Source: an uncultured Prevotella sp.
GTDB lineage: Bacteria; Bacteroidota; Bacteroidia; Bacteroidales; Bacteroidaceae
Reading direction: 5' to 3'
Assembly (NCBI GenBank): GCA_902798285.1
Contig: CADBVZ010000028.1
Location: 1 to 45,721, forward strand
DNA length: 45,721 nt
Numbering within the stretch: the first letter of the stretch is position 1; every line of letters begins with the position of its first letter. The translations under genes were made by a program, and so were the position numbers. Below are positions 42,481-45,721 of this stretch, one piece after another. A model generated the notes under the pieces. That model was not told where the DNA came from. It did no database searches and was given only the letters and a program-made list of their open reading frames with translations.

Positions 42481-44376
42481 ATGGAAAAACAGCCAACTTC
42501 GCCTATATTGGCATTACAGCAACAGCGGCTTTTGCTCCAGATGGAGTATGCTGCTGAGAAGGAAGCCTTCCGCAAGCAGACAGAAGAGATGGGACTGCAG
42601 CGGAAGGTGAAGCGAGGTGATGCCTGGTATCCCATCAAATTGGGCAAAAGTTATTATAACTCCCTGAACCAGTTGGTGGTAGAGGTGTTCCGCCAGGGCG
42701 AGGACGATGAGATAGAGCATAACTTCGAGTTCGGACGTCCTGTGGCTTTCTTCAGTGTTGTGGAGAAGGATAAGATCAAATACTTTAATTTTACCTCTAC
42801 TGTGAGCTATGTAGATGGCGACAGAATGGTAGTGGCTGTACCTGATAATGGGCAACTTGTTGATGTACAGGGAGCTGAGAACGTTGGCATCCAACTCTTC
42901 TTCGATGAGACGAGTTATAAGATGATGTTCGATGCGCTGGATCGTGTGATAGGGGCAAAAGGGCGCTTAGGTTATCTGCGCGATCTGTTCTACTCACGTC
43001 AGGAAGCTGAGACCTTCAGCTTCTCCCCCATACATTTTCCCTATCTGAATCGTACGCAAGAGGATGCTGTGAACAAAGTGCTGAGAGCCAAGGATATAGC
43101 TATTGTACATGGACCTCCAGGAACTGGTAAGACAACCACCCTTGTGGAGGCTATTTATGAAACACTTCGCAGGGAGAATCAGGTGCTGGTGTGTGCCCAG
43201 AGTAATATGGCTGTGGATTGGATCTCGGAGAAACTCGTGGATCGTGGGGTGAATGTATTAAGAATAGGTAATCCTACGCGTGTGAACGATAAGATGCTCT
43301 CGTTTACCTACGAACGTCGCTTTGAGGCTCATCCTGATTATGAGATGCTGTGGGCCATCCGAAAGGCTATCCGAGAGTTGCGTGCCAATCGCAAAAGGGG
43401 AGGAGATAAGTACCATCAGAAGATGGATCGCCTGAAAGAGCGTGCCACAGAGTTAGAAGTTCGCATCAATGCCCAGCTCTTTGGCGAGGCTCGTGTCATA
43501 GCTTGTACCTTGGTGGGTTCTGCCAACAGATTGTTGGAAGGACAGAAGTTTGGCACCTTATTTATAGATGAGGCTGCCCAGGCCTTAGAGGCAGCTTGCT
43601 GGATTCCCATCCGAAGGGCCTCACGTGTTATTCTTGCTGGCGATCATTGTCAGCTGCCCCCAACCATCAAGAGCTATGCAGCCCTAAAGGCAGGTCTTGG
43701 CAAGACGCTGATGGAGCGTATCGTGGATAATAAGCCTGAAGTGGTAACCCTGCTGAAGATGCAGTATCGCATGAACGAGGAGATTATGCGCTTCTCGTCA
43801 GATTGGTTCTACCATAACCAAGTGGAAAGTGCCCCAGAAGTGAAATTCCGTAGCATTCTCGATCTCGATATCCCCATGTCATGGATTGATACTTCGCAGT
43901 TTGAACTCCCAGAAAGCGAGGAAGGCTTGTTTAAGGAGCAGTTCGTGGGTGAATCCTTCGGACGTATTAACAAGGCTGAGGCTGAATTGACGCTGATGGC
44001 CCTCGAAACCTATTTTAATAAGATAGGTAAGGAGCGCATTCTCGACGAGCGCATCGATGTGGGAGTCATCTCGCCTTATCGAGCCCAGGTGCAGTATCTT
44101 CGCAGATTGGTAAAGCAGAAGGAGTTCTTTAAGCCTTTCCGACATCTGATCAGCGTGAATACTGTTGATGGATTCCAAGGTCAGGAGCGCGATATCATTC
44201 TCATTTCGCTGGTGCGAGCCAATGACGAGGGTCAGATAGGTTTCCTTCGTGACTTACGTCGTATGAATGTGGCTATCACGCGAGCCAGAATGAAGCTGAT
44301 CATCCTGGGCGATGCCTCAACCTTGACAAAACATCCTTTCTACAAAAAGCTCTACGAATACATCGATGCCCTGTAA
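42481..44376 (+). CDS. UPF1-like superfamily 1 DNA/RNA helicase
   Basis: A 631-residue cytosolic helicase of the SMUBP2/UPF1-like (SF1B) group. An N-terminal beta-rich domain (about 50-150) precedes the two RecA-like domains. Motifs seen are the Q-motif region LNRTQEDAV, Walker A HGPPGTGKTTTLVEAI (about 211-226), motif Ia VCAQSNMAVDWI, Walker B TLFIDEAAQALEAACWIP, motif III LAGDHCQLPPT, motif IV MQYRMNEEIM, motif V VNTVDGFQGQERDIILISLV and motif VI NVAITRAR. It uses ATP to unwind nucleic acid 5' to 3' (family knowledge); the cellular task in Bacteroidales is unknown. The start directly follows the palindromic promoter. Confidence 0.92.
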   Translation: MEKQPTSPILALQQQRLLLQMEYAAEKEAFRKQTEEMGLQRKVKRGDAWYPIKLGKSYYNSLNQLVVEVFRQGEDDEIEHNFEFGRPVAFFSVVEKDKIKYFNFTSTVSYVDGDRMVVAVPDNGQLVDVQGAENVGIQLFFDETSYKMMFDALDRVIGAKGRLGYLRDLFYSRQEAETFSFSPIHFPYLNRTQEDAVNKVLRAKDIAIVHGPPGTGKTTTLVEAIYETLRRENQVLVCAQSNMAVDWISEKLVDRGVNVLRIGNPTRVNDKMLSFTYERRFEAHPDYEMLWAIRKAIRELRANRKRGGDKYHQKMDRLKERATELEVRINAQLFGEARVIACTLVGSANRLLEGQKFGTLFIDEAAQALEAACWIPIRRASRVILAGDHCQLPPTIKSYAALKAGLGKTLMERIVDNKPEVVTLLKMQYRMNEEIMRFSSDWFYHNQVESAPEVKFRSILDLDIPMSWIDTSQFELPESEEGLFKEQFVGESFGRINKAEAELTLMALETYFNKIGKERILDERIDVGVISPYRAQVQYLRRLVKQKEFFKPFRHLISVNTVDGFQGQERDIILISLVRANDEGQIGFLRDLRRMNVAITRARMKLIILGDASTLTKHPFYKKLYEYIDAL

Positions 44377-44438
44377 ATATTCGTTAAATCTTAGGCAAAC
44401 TAATTAATTTAGTTTAATAACTATACCTTTTAGTTGTT

Positions 44439-44461
44439 AGTAACGAAAAGTTTTAGTTACT
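44439..44461. promoter_or_regulatory. Candidate BlaI operator and promoter
   Basis: AGTAAC (44439-44444) and GTTACT (44456-44461) are inverted around 11 bases. TTTTAGTT also occurs twice (44428-44435 and 44451-44458). A near-consensus -7 element TTACTTTG (44457-44464) overlaps the right arm. Repression by the adjacent BlaI-type protein is inferred. Confidence 0.45.
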
Positions 44462-44500
44462 TTGCACTCAGATATTGAATACGATGCGTAAATTGATTGA

Positions 44501-44881
44501 ATGACTAAAAGTAAAACGACAATGAAAAAGCTTACAAATAAAGAAAAGGAGATCATGGATCTGTATTGGGAGCATGGAGCGATGTTCGTGAAGGAACTCC
44601 TGGAGTACTACGACGAGCCTCGTCCGCATTTCAATACACTATCCACGATGGTTCGCATCCTGGAGAAGGAGGGATTCCTCGACCATAAGCAGTTTGGCAA
44701 CTCCTATCAGTACTTCCCCCTCATCACAGAGGCTGAGTATGGCAGGAAGTCCATTGCTGGCGTCATTAAGAACTACTTCTCAGGATCCTATCTCTCAGCT
44801 GTTTCCTCGTTCGTCAAAGAGGAGAAGATATCTGTAGAAGAGCTTCGCGAACTCATCGACCAGATAGAAAACAACAAATAA
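44501..44881 (+). CDS. BlaI/MecI/CopY-family transcriptional repressor
   Basis: A 126-residue winged-helix regulator (119 if the second ATG at 44522 is used). The N-terminal DNA-binding part reads LTNKEKEIMDLYWEHGAMFV with the recognition helix region PHFNTLSTMVRILEKEGFLD. The C-terminal half (GVIKNYFSGSYLSAVSSFVK, EELRELIDQIE) is the dimerisation region with the cleavage-prone segment used by BlaR1-type proteases. It is followed after 30 bases by a BlaR1-like M56 peptidase gene, the standard partner. It represses its own operon until the sensor peptidase is triggered. The inducer in Bacteroidales members is unknown. Confidence 0.9.
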   Translation: MTKSKTTMKKLTNKEKEIMDLYWEHGAMFVKELLEYYDEPRPHFNTLSTMVRILEKEGFLDHKQFGNSYQYFPLITEAEYGRKSIAGVIKNYFSGSYLSAVSSFVKEEKISVEELRELIDQIENNK

Positions 44882-44911
44882 TAAATCCATTTATCCCTAA
44901 ACCTGACAATC

Positions 44912-45721
44912 ATGATGACAGAATTTCTGATATACGACTTGAAGGTAGCTGTGCTCTTGGCGATATTCTATATGTTCTATCGCTTGATGCTGGCTCGTGA
45001 GACGTTCCATCGCGTGAATCGCCTGGTGCTATTGGCTACAGCCATAGCCAGCTTCGTTCTGCCCCTCTGCGTCATTACGCTGCATGAGACAGTAACGATG
45101 GAGATGGATATGTCCTTGTTGGCTACTGATGTGGCTAGCGATGCTACAGCATACGAGGCAGCTTCCGAACCAGCAACACCTTGGTGGCAGATACTACTGC
45201 CTACCTTATTTATAATAGGTATGGTGGCAACGCTGACTCATACCTTGATGTCGTTGTTCAGAATCATCAGAATGATCAGACATAGCGAACAGCATCCTCA
45301 GGATGATGGAACCATCATTTGCGTGAGCGCTAACGCAAAAGTGGCACCTTTCAGCTGGATGCACTATATCGTGATGAATCGTGCTGACTACGAGGCTCAC
45401 GACAATGCTATACTTACTCATGAACGAGGTCATATACGTCTTCGCCACTCGTGGGACCTGATTCTCGTTGACACTCTTACTTCCCTGCAATGGTTCAACC
45501 CAGCTATGTGGATGTTGCGCTCCGATCTGAGGGCCATCCATGAGTATGAGGCTGATGCAGCGGTACTCTCTCAAGGCATCAATGCGCATCAATATCAATA
45601 CCTGTTAATCACAAAAGCCGCTAGCATTGGTGGGTACTCCCTTGCCAACGGTATCTCTCACAGTACCCTTAAAAACAGAATTAATATGATGTTACATACT
45701 CAATCCCCACGCCAACGTTAT
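44912..45721 (+). CDS. BlaR1-type M56 metallopeptidase (partial, runs off the window)
   Basis: The first 270 codons are present and open at the window end. The N-terminus (MMTEFLIYDLKVAVLLAIFY) holds two membrane segments (about 5-25 and 35-55), and a third follows at about 90-110 (WWQILLPTLFIIGMVATLTH). The zinc peptidase motif is in ILTHERGHIRLRHSWDLILV (HExxH), with the downstream glutamate region HEYEADAAVLSQG. Family members sense a signal outside, then cleave BlaI inside. Many Bacteroidales versions end in a TonB-like or carboxypeptidase-like domain; that part is not visible. ATG 44912 and 44915 are both possible. Confidence 0.88.
   Translation, partial: MMTEFLIYDLKVAVLLAIFYMFYRLMLARETFHRVNRLVLLATAIASFVLPLCVITLHETVTMEMDMSLLATDVASDATAYEAASEPATPWWQILLPTLFIIGMVATLTHTLMSLFRIIRMIRHSEQHPQDDGTIICVSANAKVAPFSWMHYIVMNRADYEAHDNAILTHERGHIRLRHSWDLILVDTLTSLQWFNPAMWMLRSDLRAIHEYEADAAVLSQGINAHQYQYLLITKAASIGGYSLANGISHSTLKNRINMMLHTQSPRQRY

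Overview
The window looks like a chromosomal segment of a Prevotella-type member of the Bacteroidales. The evidence is a SusC/SusD pair with a one-protein hybrid two-component regulator, several glycoside hydrolases, and at least ten promoters with the Bacteroidetes -7 element TAnnTTTG and no strong Shine-Dalgarno sites. I saw no tRNA, rRNA or CRISPR array.

Layout. 0-3.4 kb is a worn region: two GNAT acetyltransferases and a metal-efflux permease lie among remnants of three other genes (a hotdog thioesterase, a STAS-domain protein and a TonB-receptor-like protein). 3.5-13.4 kb is a co-directional run: SstT amino-acid symporter, GH3 beta-glycosidase, a small unknown protein, a GH106-type rhamnosidase, a ResB/CcsA cytochrome c maturation pair, a small alpha/beta hydrolase and a zinc-ribbon protein. 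It ends in a HAD phosphatase cut off just after its DxDGT motif. Twenty bases further on begins a 2.5-kb element (13391-15898) bounded by 96-bp inverted repeats (84 of 96 positions identical, no gaps). Each repeat carries several copies of TCCTGCACC or a close variant. The only gene inside is a VirE/BT4734-like primase-helicase. A DUF6078-like gene abuts its right end on the other strand.

16.5-31.9 kb is a polysaccharide utilisation locus: hybrid two-component regulator, SusC, SusD, a GH115 enzyme and a 1330-residue GH115-GH31 fusion. It probably senses, binds, imports and trims glucuronic-acid-decorated xylan. The GH3 and GH106 genes upstream could help but are separated from it by other genes.

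31.9-39.3 kb is a minus-strand run: M1 aminopeptidase, purL, then two half-size chromate transporters. As given, purL carries a deletion and frameshift in its glutaminase domain. A divergent promoter region separates this run from an OmpA-type lipoprotein. A pseudouridine synthase and pyridoxamine kinase pair follows. It diverges from a UPF1-like helicase across a 25-bp perfect palindrome that holds a -7 element on each strand, only 8-10 bases from each start codon. The window closes with a BlaI repressor, a likely operator, and the start of a BlaR1-type M56 peptidase that runs off the end.

The most unusual items are the inverted-repeat primase-helicase element, the GH115-GH31 fusion, the palindromic near-leaderless divergent promoter and the purL deletion.
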